Notes under the pieces: model-generated | Told to the model about the DNA's origin: nothing | What the model saw: only the letters and a program-made list of their open reading frames with translations | The model's database searches: none | Shown here: positions 55,825 through 64,000 of the stretch, piece by piece | Position numbering within the stretch: the stretch's first letter is position 1 | Layout: every line of letters starts with the position of its first letter | DNA from: Nostoc sp. JL34 | GTDB lineage: Bacteria; Cyanobacteriota; Cyanobacteriia; Cyanobacteriales; Nostocaceae | DNA length: 64,000 bases | NCBI RefSeq assembly: GCF_017114945.1 | Contig: NZ_JABXKQ010000175.1 | Span: forward strand, 62,001-126,000 | Direction: 5' to 3' | Program-made: the position numbers and the translations under genes

Positions 55825-57270
55825 CTAACTACCCAAATCTTTTTTAACAATGAGAGGGACAAGTGATGCTAATCGTAATATACCAGATACAACAAACACT
55901 TCAGCTATGCCAAAAGACCCAGCAAATTGAGCAATGAAGCCACCTATAGTTGCTCCTAAAGCCCCACTTGCCCCAGCAACAGCTGCTGCGATCGCAAAAT
56001 AGATAGACTGATTTTTAACTGGTGCAATCTCTATCTGGAGATTGTTGTTACACAAGTCAACTCCTCCCCAATTAGCCCCAATAAAAATGTGTAACAGCGG
56101 TAACCACAACCAGAGGTCGAGAGGACTAGAACCCATCCTCAGCCACAGCCAGGGTATGACTGCAATTAGAATTCCAGTAGTAATTAGAATCGGACGATTG
56201 CCTATTTTATCTGCTAATCTACCCCACACGATGAGCATTAGCATGTGTGCCCCTGCTCGCAGGCTGTTGTAGAAAGTTACCCAACTTACATCCAGGTTCA
56301 GCGTATCTAGCAAGTAGAGGTTGAAAAACGGGGCACTCAGGTTAACAGCAAACGTCCATGAGCCGAAATAAAGCAGAAACACCAAAAAATTAGAGTTTTT
56401 CCAAATGCTGCTATCTATATGGTTTTGAGGAGTTGGTATTTGTGGCAGACTGATTGCTTCAGATATCTCACCAGGTTCATTTGGTACTGAGTCTGACTTA
56501 ATCTCAGTTGTTTGAGATGAGTTAGCATAATAAGTATTTTGTAATTGGGGATTCATATCTACCTGGAAATACTGACACCCCAAGCTCACAATTCCAAAGA
56601 AAATGCCTAAGAACAAAATCACTCCATAACCTTGGATAGATCCCCCATACCAATGTGATACAGCTAGACCAGCTATTGGCAAGGTGACCAACTCGGTGAA
56701 GTTGGCAATACTATTGCGTAGCCCGAAATATCTACCTCGCAATTGCCGTGGTACTAACATTGCTATCCAACTTAACCACGATGCAGCTCCTAGTCCTCCT
56801 ATAAAATGGCTGCATACGAGAATCAAAAGTGACAATATCACTAATTGGTTGGAATTAAGCCCTCCTCCACTAAAGCTAACAATGCCAATTACTAAAATCA
56901 GCCACAGTAGCCGAGCAATCCCATGAGTACGAAGGGAATACTGAAAGCGGCTAGTGCTGCGTTCAGACAGATAAGCACCCATCGGCTGAAACAGATTCAC
57001 CAACATGGGGATAGAACTCACCATGCCAAATACTACCGGAGTGGCATCCAACTCCACCAAGAAATTACCTAGCAAAATTCCGCCAGTGCCAATAGAGAAG
57101 ACTGCTGCGAAAACACCATCGACAGTGGAAGCCCTCAAACTGGTGCGAATAGCATCTTTAGAAATACGAGGAGTGGATGTTGAGGTAGGAGAGAGTGTTA
57201 TTGGTGGTGAAGCAATCTGAGCAATTTCTATAGAAAGAGGCGCACCTGTTTCAATCTGAGAAGAATCCAT
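55825..57270 (-). CDS. MFS transporter
   Basis: 481 aa with about twelve hydrophobic segments, a ~40-residue cytosolic N-terminus and a central loop (about 245-290). RYFGLRNSIANF and WGRLADKIGNRPILI are MFS-type loop motifs. The cargo is unknown. Its position 291 bases upstream of the MysH-like gene on the same strand makes an MAA or MAA-glycoside transporter possible, but no motif shows this. Confidence 0.85.
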   Translation of the reverse strand: MDSSQIETGAPLSIEIAQIASPPITLSPTSTSTPRISKDAIRTSLRASTVDGVFAAVFSIGTGGILLGNFLVELDATPVVFGMVSSIPMLVNLFQPMGAYLSERSTSRFQYSLRTHGIARLLWLILVIGIVSFSGGGLNSNQLVILSLLILVCSHFIGGLGAASWLSWIAMLVPRQLRGRYFGLRNSIANFTELVTLPIAGLAVSHWYGGSIQGYGVILFLGIFFGIVSLGCQYFQVDMNPQLQNTYYANSSQTTEIKSDSVPNEPGEISEAISLPQIPTPQNHIDSSIWKNSNFLVFLLYFGSWTFAVNLSAPFFNLYLLDTLNLDVSWVTFYNSLRAGAHMLMLIVWGRLADKIGNRPILITTGILIAVIPWLWLRMGSSPLDLWLWLPLLHIFIGANWGGVDLCNNNLQIEIAPVKNQSIYFAIAAAVAGASGALGATIGGFIAQFAGSFGIAEVFVVSGILRLASLVPLIVKKDLGS

Positions 57271-57864
57271 AAATCTAGTATTTAAGAAAATAATAGCAAA
57301 GCATCCTAAATAAAAGTTTAACTGGACTCACCACACAGAAGTTAAGTTGTTATTGTTTTTCACTCTCGCGCACTCTCAAAAAAATCAAAAACAACAAGAC
57401 TAGGGAAAAGTTTTATACCTTGAAAAGCCTGAGTAATAATTTGAGATTGATATCAGGTTGGTTAAATACTTATAACATCTCTAGGTTGGGTTGAGGAACG
57501 AAACCCAACGCTTGATCCTTGTTCATGTTGGGTTTCACTGCCATTCAACCCAACCTACATTGATAAATTTTATTATTAGTAATCACCCGAACTTGATATG
57601 ACTCAGCAAAAAACCTTACCTGGCTAACATTCTTGTTAAAGGAGCTAGAACGTTTTGATTCCTTCAATAGCAAATCCTGCTCGGTTTTTGGATTTTAAAC
57701 TGGAATTTTATTTGAGGAAAAGGTTAAAGTGTAAAGGTTTTTTCTTTCCCCTTTTCCCCAAAACCCGACAAGTCTTGCCGACAATAAAACTTTTAAAACA
57801 TCGTTTTAGGGCTGTAGATATCACTTGTTTAAGTAGGTACGAACTTTTAAAGAGAGACATCGCA
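57271..57864. other. 594-base intergenic region with a palindromic repeat
   Basis: A hairpin repeat at about 57484-57557 pairs GGTTGGGTTGAGGAACGAAA with TTTCACTGCCATTCAACCCAACC, with an inner GTTGGGTTT. It is a common cyanobacterial repeat. A 72-codon frame on the plus strand (57655-57873) has unusual composition and is not considered a gene. Confidence 0.5.
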
Positions 57865-58770
57865 CTAACTTAATGAGGATACAGCAACATTTTTGAGGAT
57901 GGTCATCGGCCCTTGAGCTTTGAGAATCTCCATTTCTGCTGCATTTCGCACTAGCAAAGCCCCAGCGAATCCTAGTGAATTTACAGAGATAGACTGAAAA
58001 TGCTCCTGCGATCGCGGTACGATCAACATCCATTCTCGTGTCGCTAGCAGATTGTAAGCACCAAATTGTCTGGCATCTAAACCCACGGCATGACGCAAGG
58101 TGCGATAAACTTCCAGTGTTGCTTGGCCCCCTACGAATGGCGACTGCACCCAATCAGGATCTAGGGGTGCAAAAGCGTGTATAAAAGGAAGTTTTACTGA
58201 AGTTACGCTTGAGTCCTGAAATTTTGCTGCCCTCAGTAGAGGTTCAATAGGTATCTTCGACCCTGAAGGTGCAAGTGGTAGGGGAACTAATTGTAAGTGC
58301 TTGTGTCGCTGACTAGCACCTGCGGTTTTGCCACTGTTGTAAAATGCTAAACCATCGAAATCAGCTAAACACACCCACATAGCAGTAAAATCTTCTAGGG
58401 TGAGTAAGCTTTCCTGTTCCTCGAAACCACGGGTGATGATTAGCTGGTGATAATCAACAACATTGAATTTATTTAAAATACATACATGGGTATCGGAAAT
58501 ATCCGCTACAAATAAATCCTTTTCGTAGGGCAAGAAAGGATTAAATTCTTGACCAGATTTCGCAGATTGTTTTTTCTGTTTTTCGTCGGCTGTTTTTTTA
58601 CGATTCAGGTTAGACAAAATCCGTACTAAAAAGCGCACGTTATCCTGTTCGACAAATTCAAATTCCGTTGGTATCGACAGCAACGCCCCACATTGTAAAG
58701 CATGTTCCGTCTGCTGTTTGACACTTGTCCATAAAGTACCAGGCTTAAGTAAGATTTTCCCCTGTGCCAT
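57865..58770 (-). CDS. ATP adenylyltransferase (Ap4A phosphorylase type)
   Basis: 301 aa of the HIT superfamily. The catalytic region is GASQRHKHLQLVPLPL, with the His-x-His-x-Gln-type motif. DISDTHVCILNKFNVVDYHQ and the C-terminal EWMLIVPRSQEHF block are typical. It cleaves diadenosine tetraphosphate with phosphate to ATP + ADP. Lies downstream of the MFS gene's 5' side without overlap and is probably an independent unit. Confidence 0.88.
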   Translation of the reverse strand: MAQGKILLKPGTLWTSVKQQTEHALQCGALLSIPTEFEFVEQDNVRFLVRILSNLNRKKTADEKQKKQSAKSGQEFNPFLPYEKDLFVADISDTHVCILNKFNVVDYHQLIITRGFEEQESLLTLEDFTAMWVCLADFDGLAFYNSGKTAGASQRHKHLQLVPLPLAPSGSKIPIEPLLRAAKFQDSSVTSVKLPFIHAFAPLDPDWVQSPFVGGQATLEVYRTLRHAVGLDARQFGAYNLLATREWMLIVPRSQEHFQSISVNSLGFAGALLVRNAAEMEILKAQGPMTILKNVAVSSLS

Positions 58771-59057
58771 TTTATTCCTTCAGGCATGGATGGAACACGC
58801 GATCGGGGCACACATTTGTGTGCCCTTACGAATGACTATATTCCAATACAGTTCAGTTACAGCGCTTTTCAAGTAATTAAACTACACCACTCCCTACTCC
58901 CCGGCTCAATTGTGGTCTAAATGCCTGAAAAATGCAGTAAGGTTAGATGCGATAGGTAAAATACCAAACCTTTCACAACAATGCAATACCTCCGCAACAA
59001 AACTGTCATAAATAATATCTACATTAGTAATACATCTAAATATCCTTCCAGACAGTA

Positions 59058-60323
59058 ATGCAAAACCAATCTCGCGATGGAGAACACCCATCAAATAGCA
59101 TTTTATCCAACACTGCTGACACTAAATACCACAATCGAGCACCCTGGAAAAAGGCTGCCGCCTCTCTATCGCTGGTGCTACTGGGATCGGGTATGACATT
59201 AGCAGGTGGCTATATGGCTGGACATTCTCAGCAGGTGTCTGAGAGTGCATCTAATTTGGCAGTGAGTCGAGTCAATGCCGCTCCTCCATTGCCAGCAGCC
59301 ACAGATCCTAATTTTGTTACACAGGTTGTGCAAAAAGTCGGGCCAGCTGTGGTGCGAATTGACTCTTCCCGAACCGTAAAAACCCAGATACCAGATGAGT
59401 TTAACGATCCTCTTTTTCAACGCTTCTTTGGCTCTCAACTACCAGAACAACAACAGAATCGGGTAGAACGTGGGACTGGTTCCGGTTTTATTATTAGTGC
59501 TGATGGTCGTATTCTCACCAATGCCCACGTAGTCGATGGTGCTGATACGGTGACAGTTACACTCAAAGATGGGCGTAGCTTTAAAGGAAAAGTGTTAGGA
59601 AAAGATGAGTTGACCGATGTTGCTGTCGTCAAGATTCAGGCAGATAATCTACCATTAGTAGCCTTGGGGAACTCAGATCAGCTACAACCAGGAGAATGGG
59701 CGATCGCGATCGGCAACCCCCTTGGATTAGATAATACAGTAACTACCGGAATCATCAGTGCCACCGGACGCAGTAGCAATCTAATCGGCGCTCCCGATAA
59801 GCGAGTAGAGTATATTCAAACTGACGCCGCTATTAATCCCGGTAACTCTGGCGGCCCCCTGCTAAATTCCCGTGGCCAGGTAATTGCTATGAATACAGCC
59901 ATTATCCAAGGGGCACAAGGATTAGGCTTTGCTATTCCTATCAACACAGCACAACGCATTTCCAGTCAACTAATAGCTACAGGTAAAGTAGAACATCCTT
60001 ACCTGGGAATTCAGATGGTGGGGTTAACACCTCAGCTAAAACAAAATATCAACTCAGATCCCAATAGCGGTTTGAGTGTGAATGAAGATAAAGGTGTATT
60101 AGTTGTAAAAGTTGTACCAAATTCACCAGCTGCAAAAGCAGGGATACGTGCTGGTGATGTGATCCAAACGCTTGGCGGTCAAGCAGTCACAGATGCTAGC
60201 AGTGTCCAAAAGGCAGTAGAAAATAGCCAAGTCGGGGGCGATTTACGTATGGAATTACGTCGCAATGGACAGAATCTTAACATAGCTGTGCAACCTGGTG
60301 CTTTCCCCACACAAGTACAATAA
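59058..60323 (+). CDS. HtrA/Deg-type trypsin-like serine protease with PDZ domain
   Basis: 421 aa. An N-terminal membrane anchor lies at about 33-52. The protease domain has the full triad: His157 (TNAHVVDG), Asp187 (LTDVAVVKI) and Ser264 ([10 protein letters not shown]). One PDZ domain covers about 310-410 ([20 protein letters not shown]). It matches the cyanobacterial HhoA/HhoB/HtrA group of periplasmic or thylakoid stress proteases. It is monocistronic. Confidence 0.93.
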   Translation: MQNQSRDGEHPSNSILSNTADTKYHNRAPWKKAAASLSLVLLGSGMTLAGGYMAGHSQQVSESASNLAVSRVNAAPPLPAATDPNFVTQVVQKVGPAVVRIDSSRTVKTQIPDEFNDPLFQRFFGSQLPEQQQNRVERGTGSGFIISADGRILTNAHVVDGADTVTVTLKDGRSFKGKVLGKDELTDVAVVKIQADNLPLVALGNSDQLQPGEWAIAIGNPLGLDNTVTTGIISATGRSSNLIGAPDKRVEYIQTDAAINPGNSGGPLLNSRGQVIAMNTAIIQGAQGLGFAIPINTAQRISSQLIATGKVEHPYLGIQMVGLTPQLKQNINSDPNSGLSVNEDKGVLVVKVVPNSPAAKAGIRAGDVIQTLGGQAVTDASSVQKAVENSQVGGDLRMELRRNGQNLNIAVQPGAFPTQVQ

Positions 60324-60678
60324 AAGTTTTGCTATCAATTCAGTAAAAGTGAATTTTCTGGGATAGGTATTTTGCCCGTCCCTTTTTTTTAGGTGGCAAA
60401 ATTGAGTTGTAGTAACCATCTTGCCGTAAGGTAGGCACTGCCACAAACATTAAAATCGAAATTTTCGGTGTTAACAGTCCTATCCTGTAAAAATAGTTTT
60501 ATTTAAAATCAAAGTCATTTTTACATTTTTTATCCATGACAATAGTCACGGTTCAACTAATTACCTTTTTCACTAGTGTATAGCTCTTTTCAGTCCTATT
60601 ATTTCTTTGTCAAAGAGATTAATATTTGGCCAACTATTAATTTCTTTGCTATCAATATCATAAAAGGAAGGTTTGCGA
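60324..60678. other. 355-base intergenic region
   Basis: A possible weak terminator for the protease gene is GGGATAGG ... CCCGTCCC followed by eight T at about 60360-60390. The rest is AT-rich promoter-like sequence for the small secreted protein. No gene is present. Confidence 0.4.
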
Positions 60679-60930
60679 ATGAGTATTAAAAGAATCCTTG
60701 CTACTGCATCGCTGATTTTACCAATTGCTGTTACCTTTATTCCTTTTCAAGCCGATGCTCAGATCAGACGACCAGTTAGGCGATCGGTTCCAGCTAGAAT
60801 AATCAGAAGACCATTGCGAGTTAGAGTTCATACCCCTGTTCAAGCGAGAAGGAGGATATTGGTTCCTGGACGTTGGGTGCAAACAAATCGTGGTCGCCAC
60901 TGGATACCTGCTCGCTATGTATATCGATAA
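60679..60930 (+). CDS. Small secreted Arg-rich protein, 83 aa
   Basis: Starts at ATG 60679 with AAGGAAGG upstream; an in-frame TTG two codons earlier is unlikely. A clear signal peptide (MSIKRILATASLILPIAVTF, cleavage likely after QADAQ) is followed by a very basic mature part (RRPVRRSVPARIIRRPLRVR) and a WVQTNRGRHWIPARYV ending that resembles the YXWVPGHW-type repeats of cell-surface proteins. It is probably periplasmic and binds a polyanion or the wall; the function is unknown. Confidence 0.7.
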   Translation: MSIKRILATASLILPIAVTFIPFQADAQIRRPVRRSVPARIIRRPLRVRVHTPVQARRRILVPGRWVQTNRGRHWIPARYVYR

Positions 60931-61015
60931 AAAGTCTTACAATTGCAAAAAAATATTGTCCATCAATATTAATTGCAGATTTCTTTTTCCATAGCTTTAG
61001 TCAGTGTTTAAAAAT

Positions 61016-61040
61016 CCCCTTTAGAAGATTTCTAAAGGGG
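61016..61040 (+). terminator. Rho-independent-like terminator of the small secreted protein gene
   Basis: CCCCTTTAGA and TCTAAAGGGG form a ten-base stem with a short loop, followed by CATTATTTC. It lies 86 bases after the stop codon. Confidence 0.65.
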
Positions 61041-61200
61041 CATTATTTCATATTTACAATAAATAGGTAGGCATAATTAAACACACAAAAAAATCCTAGT
61101 TTGTAGTGAGCAATTTATCGCTTATTCCGATTTATCAAAACTCAAGTCCTGACTACAAACTTTAATTTATTTATGCCTAGCAATAAGTTGCAACTAAATT

Positions 61201-62259
61201 TTAAGCTAGAGCCACTGCTGGTTGCTGCCAGCGTCCCACCGCTTTACCAATTACTGCCAATTCTTGCATCAAGTTATCGAAACGCTCTGGTGTCAGAGAT
61301 TGGGGCCCGTCAGATAAAGCTTTGGCAGGATTGGGGTGAACCTCTATCATCAGGGAATCTGTACCAGCTGCGATCGCAGCCATTGCCATTGAAGGCACAA
61401 ACTCAGACCAACCTACACCGTGGCTGGGGTCAATCATAATTGGCAGGTGAGTCAGCTTTCGTAACACTGGCACTACCGATAAATCCAGCGTATTTCGCGT
61501 ATACTGGCGGTCGAAGGTGCGTATTCCCCTTTCACACAAAATCACATTGGGATTACCAGATGCCAAAATATACTCGGCTGCCATCAACCAATCTTCAATA
61601 GTAGCCGCCATTCCCCGCTTCAAGAGAACTGGTTTCGGCTGCGCTCCCACTTTTTTGAGTAAGGAGAAATTCTGCATATTTCTTGCCCCCACCTGGATCA
61701 CGTCAGCAATTTCTGCTATTTTGTCCAGATCAGCGGCATCCATCACTTCTGTAATAATACCTAGTCCGCTCACTTCCCGCGCCTTTGCCAACAAATCTAA
61801 AGCACTCTCGCCGTGTCCTTGGAAGGCATAAGGTGAAGTCCGGGGTTTGTATGCCCCTCCGCGCAAAAATGTGGCTCCAGCTGCCTTGACACGCCGCGCC
61901 GTCTCCACAATCATTTCTTCGTTTTCTACGGAGCAGGGGCCAGCAACGACAACCAAAGGCTGGTGTTCACCAAATACCACCGCTCCATTAGGAGTATTAA
62001 CCACCACTTCCGAAGCTTCGCCGTGGCGGTACTGGCGACTGGCTCGTTTGTAAGGCTGCTCTACCCGCAACACCTGCTCAATCCAGGGGCTAACTTCCTG
62101 AATTTGTAGTGGATCTAAGTTAGCAGTTTCACCTACTAGACCAATAACTACTTTGTGTTGACCAACAATTTTTTCTGGAGTTAGCCCCCAGCTAGTTAGT
62201 TCCTCATCAATGCGGTTTATTTCCGCCTCTGGAGAACCAGTTTTCATTACTATAATCAT
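61201..62259 (-). CDS. aroF: 3-deoxy-7-phosphoheptulonate (DAHP) synthase
   Basis: 352 aa from ATG 62259 (MIIVMKTGSPEAE); the frame is open 117 bases upstream but this start matches the family. The first ~80 residues are the ferredoxin-like domain of the AroA-beta type, then VVAGPCSVENEEMIVETA, FLRGGAYKPRTSPYAFQG, VLLKRGMAATIEDWL and IMIDPSHGVG. It condenses PEP with erythrose 4-phosphate as the first shikimate step. Lies about 9 kb from the MAA genes; no operon link. Confidence 0.93.
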   Translation of the reverse strand: MIIVMKTGSPEAEINRIDEELTSWGLTPEKIVGQHKVVIGLVGETANLDPLQIQEVSPWIEQVLRVEQPYKRASRQYRHGEASEVVVNTPNGAVVFGEHQPLVVVAGPCSVENEEMIVETARRVKAAGATFLRGGAYKPRTSPYAFQGHGESALDLLAKAREVSGLGIITEVMDAADLDKIAEIADVIQVGARNMQNFSLLKKVGAQPKPVLLKRGMAATIEDWLMAAEYILASGNPNVILCERGIRTFDRQYTRNTLDLSVVPVLRKLTHLPIMIDPSHGVGWSEFVPSMAMAAIAAGTDSLMIEVHPNPAKALSDGPQSLTPERFDNLMQELAVIGKAVGRWQQPAVALA

Positions 62260-62541
62260 GTGAAAGTTCCTGATTAATTGAGTAAAATTTTCTGTAAATG
62301 AGCTAACTTTATTGTTGCTTATTAGCCTAATTACGAGTAGTTCAAAATAAAATTTATTTACAAAATAAATAGACAAAACATAGCGCTCAGTCAGTAGTTT
62401 TACTACTAAATAACTGTATATAGGGTATAAAAAGAATTATATAATTTTAATTAGCAATGTTGAAGTTATAAAATTTCAACTTCAACATTCACTTCTTCAT
62501 TTACCCGATACCGCAGTTACGTAATACCTGAGCGCCGTTCA

Positions 62542-63012
62542 TTATGAGTTTTTTTGCCGAGTTTCGCGCCAAGCTGCCACCATTCGTCCCCAATTGGTGT
62601 TGAACTCACCCAAACCCAGCACACTTCCGGCTTTTTCTTCATCCCAAGAGGCAGAGAGAACGCCATAAGTTATCCCTAAGACCCCCAAACCAAATAATCC
62701 CATGTTCACCAATAGCACGGCGATGGGAGGTAGTCGGATGTCAGAGTAGATAGCAAGCAGATAGCTAATAACCAGGGCGCTAATGCCCAAAGCTGTTGGT
62801 ACACCAGAGAACCCAGCTACCCTTCGGATCATCCGCTGGCTGACTACTTGGGGAATTGCCATCTCTTGTTTGGTGTAAGGCGCTTTTTTATCAGCCTGTT
62901 TGGCAGATTCTTGTGGCTGTGCTGCTGGTTTACTTTGAGTTTTAGCGGGTTTTTGGCGCTTTTTGTTTGGTTCAAAGGGCAAGCGACTGCGTTCAGATTC
63001 TTCAGCAGACAT
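62542..63012 (-). CDS. PAM68-like photosystem II assembly protein
   Basis: 156 aa. A charged, Lys/Gln-rich N-terminus (FEPNKKRQKPAKTQSKPA) precedes IPQVVSQRMIRRVAGFSGVP and two transmembrane helices (about 75-93 and 98-120), ending in GEFNTNWGRMVAAWRE. This matches PAM68 of chloroplasts and cyanobacteria, which helps assemble photosystem II in the thylakoid membrane. It follows rpsO by 11 bases and is likely co-transcribed with it. Confidence 0.85.
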   Translation of the reverse strand: MSAEESERSRLPFEPNKKRQKPAKTQSKPAAQPQESAKQADKKAPYTKQEMAIPQVVSQRMIRRVAGFSGVPTALGISALVISYLLAIYSDIRLPPIAVLLVNMGLFGLGVLGITYGVLSASWDEEKAGSVLGLGEFNTNWGRMVAAWRETRQKNS

Positions 63013-63023
63013 AAGCGGTAGTC

Positions 63024-63293
63024 CTATCCACGAATACCGAGGCGAGCAATCAAAGCTTGATATTTTTCCCGGCTTTCCTGCGATATATAAGCTAGAAGAC
63101 GCTTGCGCTGACCAATTAGCTTCAACAGTCCCCGGCGGGAAGAATGGTCTTTTTTATTTGCCTGAAGATGTTCGCTGAGGCGGTTAATGCGCTCAGTGAG
63201 CATGGCAACTTGGACATCGGCCGAGCCAGTGTCGGTTTCGTGAACTTGGTAATTGGAAATTATTTCTTGTTTCCGCAGTTGCGTGAGGGCCAT
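63024..63293 (-). CDS. rpsO: 30S ribosomal protein S15
   Basis: 89 aa from ATG 63293. [60 protein letters not shown] and YLxxxSxEKYQALIxxLGIRG-type ending are all present. It binds 16S rRNA at the central domain. The frame is open 48 bases upstream, but MALTQ is the conserved start. Followed by the PAM68-like gene. Confidence 0.97.
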   Translation of the reverse strand: MALTQLRKQEIISNYQVHETDTGSADVQVAMLTERINRLSEHLQANKKDHSSRRGLLKLIGQRKRLLAYISQESREKYQALIARLGIRG

Positions 63294-63635
63294 GATCGAT
63301 TCAGTTTCTAGTTTTTCTAAATGTATGCAGCAGTCTCCCATAATATCACAGCCCTCAAGCTGGATGATGGAATCACCTTTACTGTCCTAATTTGTATTAT
63401 TTAATACCTAGCACTTGAGAATCCAAACCTTTACTATACTTGGTTTCAATTCCTATTAAAGATTTTAGTTAATTGCAATGTAAATACCGTCATCAGCCTA
63501 CATGAGGTGCGCGGATGGTTTAAAGATGCTACAGCCCTCAAGTTCTTGCATATATGGCAATCTAGCCATTTTTGTGTCACCCCTTCACCGACATCTACCT
63601 ATCCGCGCACTTGACAAACAAACTAGTGTGATTAT
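63294..63635. other. 342-base intergenic region with an inverted repeat
   Basis: GTGCGCGGAT (from 63507) and ATCCGCGCAC (to 63610) are the ends of a ~104-bp hairpin-like repeat just past the stop of the KaiB-domain gene. It could end that transcript. The rpsO promoter should lie near 63300-63450. No gene is present. Confidence 0.45.
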
Positions 63636-64000
63636 TTAAATTTTTTCCTTAGCAGCTAACATTTGTAAAATCTTTTCTACATGATCCAACTCTCCAACGA
63701 TTCGCCGAATTGGGTGAGGCCAAACCTTGACAAGGGTAGGAGTTGCAGAAACCTGATTGAGTTCTGCTTGTTCTGGATGACTTAAAACATCAATCACCTT
63801 CAGAGTATAAGGATGTCCAAGCGATCGCTCTAACAATTCGTGTAGATTCTGAAGGATGCGTTCAGTAGTACTGCTATGTCCTGCAACAAATAAGCGGAGA
63901 ACATAGCCTTGTGTGATTGCTTCTTTTTTTTGTACTATGACTGGTTGATGGTATTTTGGCACAGGTTCAGAAAGGTCTAGACGGACAATTAAATCGTGAT
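63636..64000 (-). CDS. KaiB-domain protein, C-terminal part (5' partial)
   Basis: The frame is open to the window end, reading DLIVRLDLSEPVPKYHQPV before the KaiB domain, so the gene starts beyond base 64000; a GTG at 63962 is in frame but unlikely to be the start. The visible domain (YVLRLFVAGHSSTTERILQN ... TLKVIDVLSHPEQAELNQVSATPTLVKVWP) is a thioredoxin-like KaiB fold. Some Nostocales carry ~250-aa proteins with an N-terminal extension and a C-terminal KaiB domain, distinct from clock KaiB (~100 aa). The role is uncertain; a link to clock or signalling proteins is by fold only. Confidence 0.85.
   Translation of the reverse strand, partial: HDLIVRLDLSEPVPKYHQPVIVQKKEAITQGYVLRLFVAGHSSTTERILQNLHELLERSLGHPYTLKVIDVLSHPEQAELNQVSATPTLVKVWPHPIRRIVGELDHVEKILQMLAAKEKI

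Noticed and set aside
57655-57873. Plus-strand 72-codon frame
   Set aside because: Lys/Phe/Leu-heavy composition, no ribosome-binding site, overlaps the 3' end of the ATP adenylyltransferase gene.
61201-62259. DAHP synthase as part of the MAA cluster
   Set aside because: About 9 kb and several unrelated genes away, opposite strand; likely the general shikimate enzyme.

Overview
The window looks like chromosome from a filamentous, Nostoc-type heterocystous cyanobacterium. The signs are abundant HIP1 palindromes (GCGATCGC), heptanucleotide tandem repeats (GGGGATT, ATTTGTC, CAATGAC types), a phycoerythrin linker/lyase operon with pebAB, a mycosporine-like amino acid (MAA) cluster, cyanophycin genes and a nifH remnant. 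All calls come from reading the sequence and from family knowledge; no database search was run. No rRNA, tRNA or CRISPR array was seen.

Layout. (1) 1-8.4 kb: end of a large sensor kinase, two hypothetical genes, two decayed gene fragments (a RelE/ParE-type toxin and a piece of an amidohydrolase paralogue), then a divergent amidohydrolase / cysteine hydrolase / cupin set. (2) 8.4-15.1 kb: a minus-strand phosphonate cluster: 2-aminoethylphosphonate (AEP) transaminase, phosphonopyruvate decarboxylase, PEP mutase fused to a nucleotidyltransferase, a second nucleotidyltransferase, a 2OG-Fe(II) oxygenase and a CDP-alcohol phosphatidyltransferase. Together these predict AEP synthesis, nucleotidyl activation and transfer to a lipid or other alcohol, i.e. 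a phosphonolipid-type pathway. A methyltransferase diverges from it. (3) 16.5-28.9 kb: nested miniature transposons, an alcohol dehydrogenase, an HpnP-like B12 radical SAM enzyme, a SyrD-type exporter, an M15 peptidase, a decayed stretch holding nifH and regulator remnants, a GAF-GGDEF protein, a TxlA-like thioredoxin and an unusually GC-rich O-methyltransferase. (4) 29.2-33.9 kb: a truncated cyanophycin synthetase (CphA2-like) divergent from a cyanophycinase, then an M23 peptidase.

(5) 34.2-45.2 kb: a phycoerythrin region with three rod linkers, cpeS, cpeT, cpeR, a stand-alone phycobiliprotein-domain protein, a HEAT-repeat protein, a second S/U-type lyase, and pebA-pebB, which make phycoerythrobilin. 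(6) 48.4-57.3 kb: mysA-mysB-mysC-mysD followed by a GT14-type glycosyltransferase, a PhyH-family oxygenase resembling MysH and an MFS transporter. This set could make, decorate and move MAA sunscreens. (7) 57.9-64 kb: ATP adenylyltransferase, HtrA protease, a small secreted basic protein, DAHP synthase, PAM68-like protein, ribosomal protein S15, and the C-terminal part of a KaiB-domain protein that runs off the end.

The strongest candidates for a little-described system are the predicted phosphonolipid cluster with two separate nucleotidyltransferase domains, and the extended MAA cluster. The most directly readable structural result is a 226-bp miniature element in three equal-length copies, each flanked by an 11-bp direct repeat, with an empty target in the same window.
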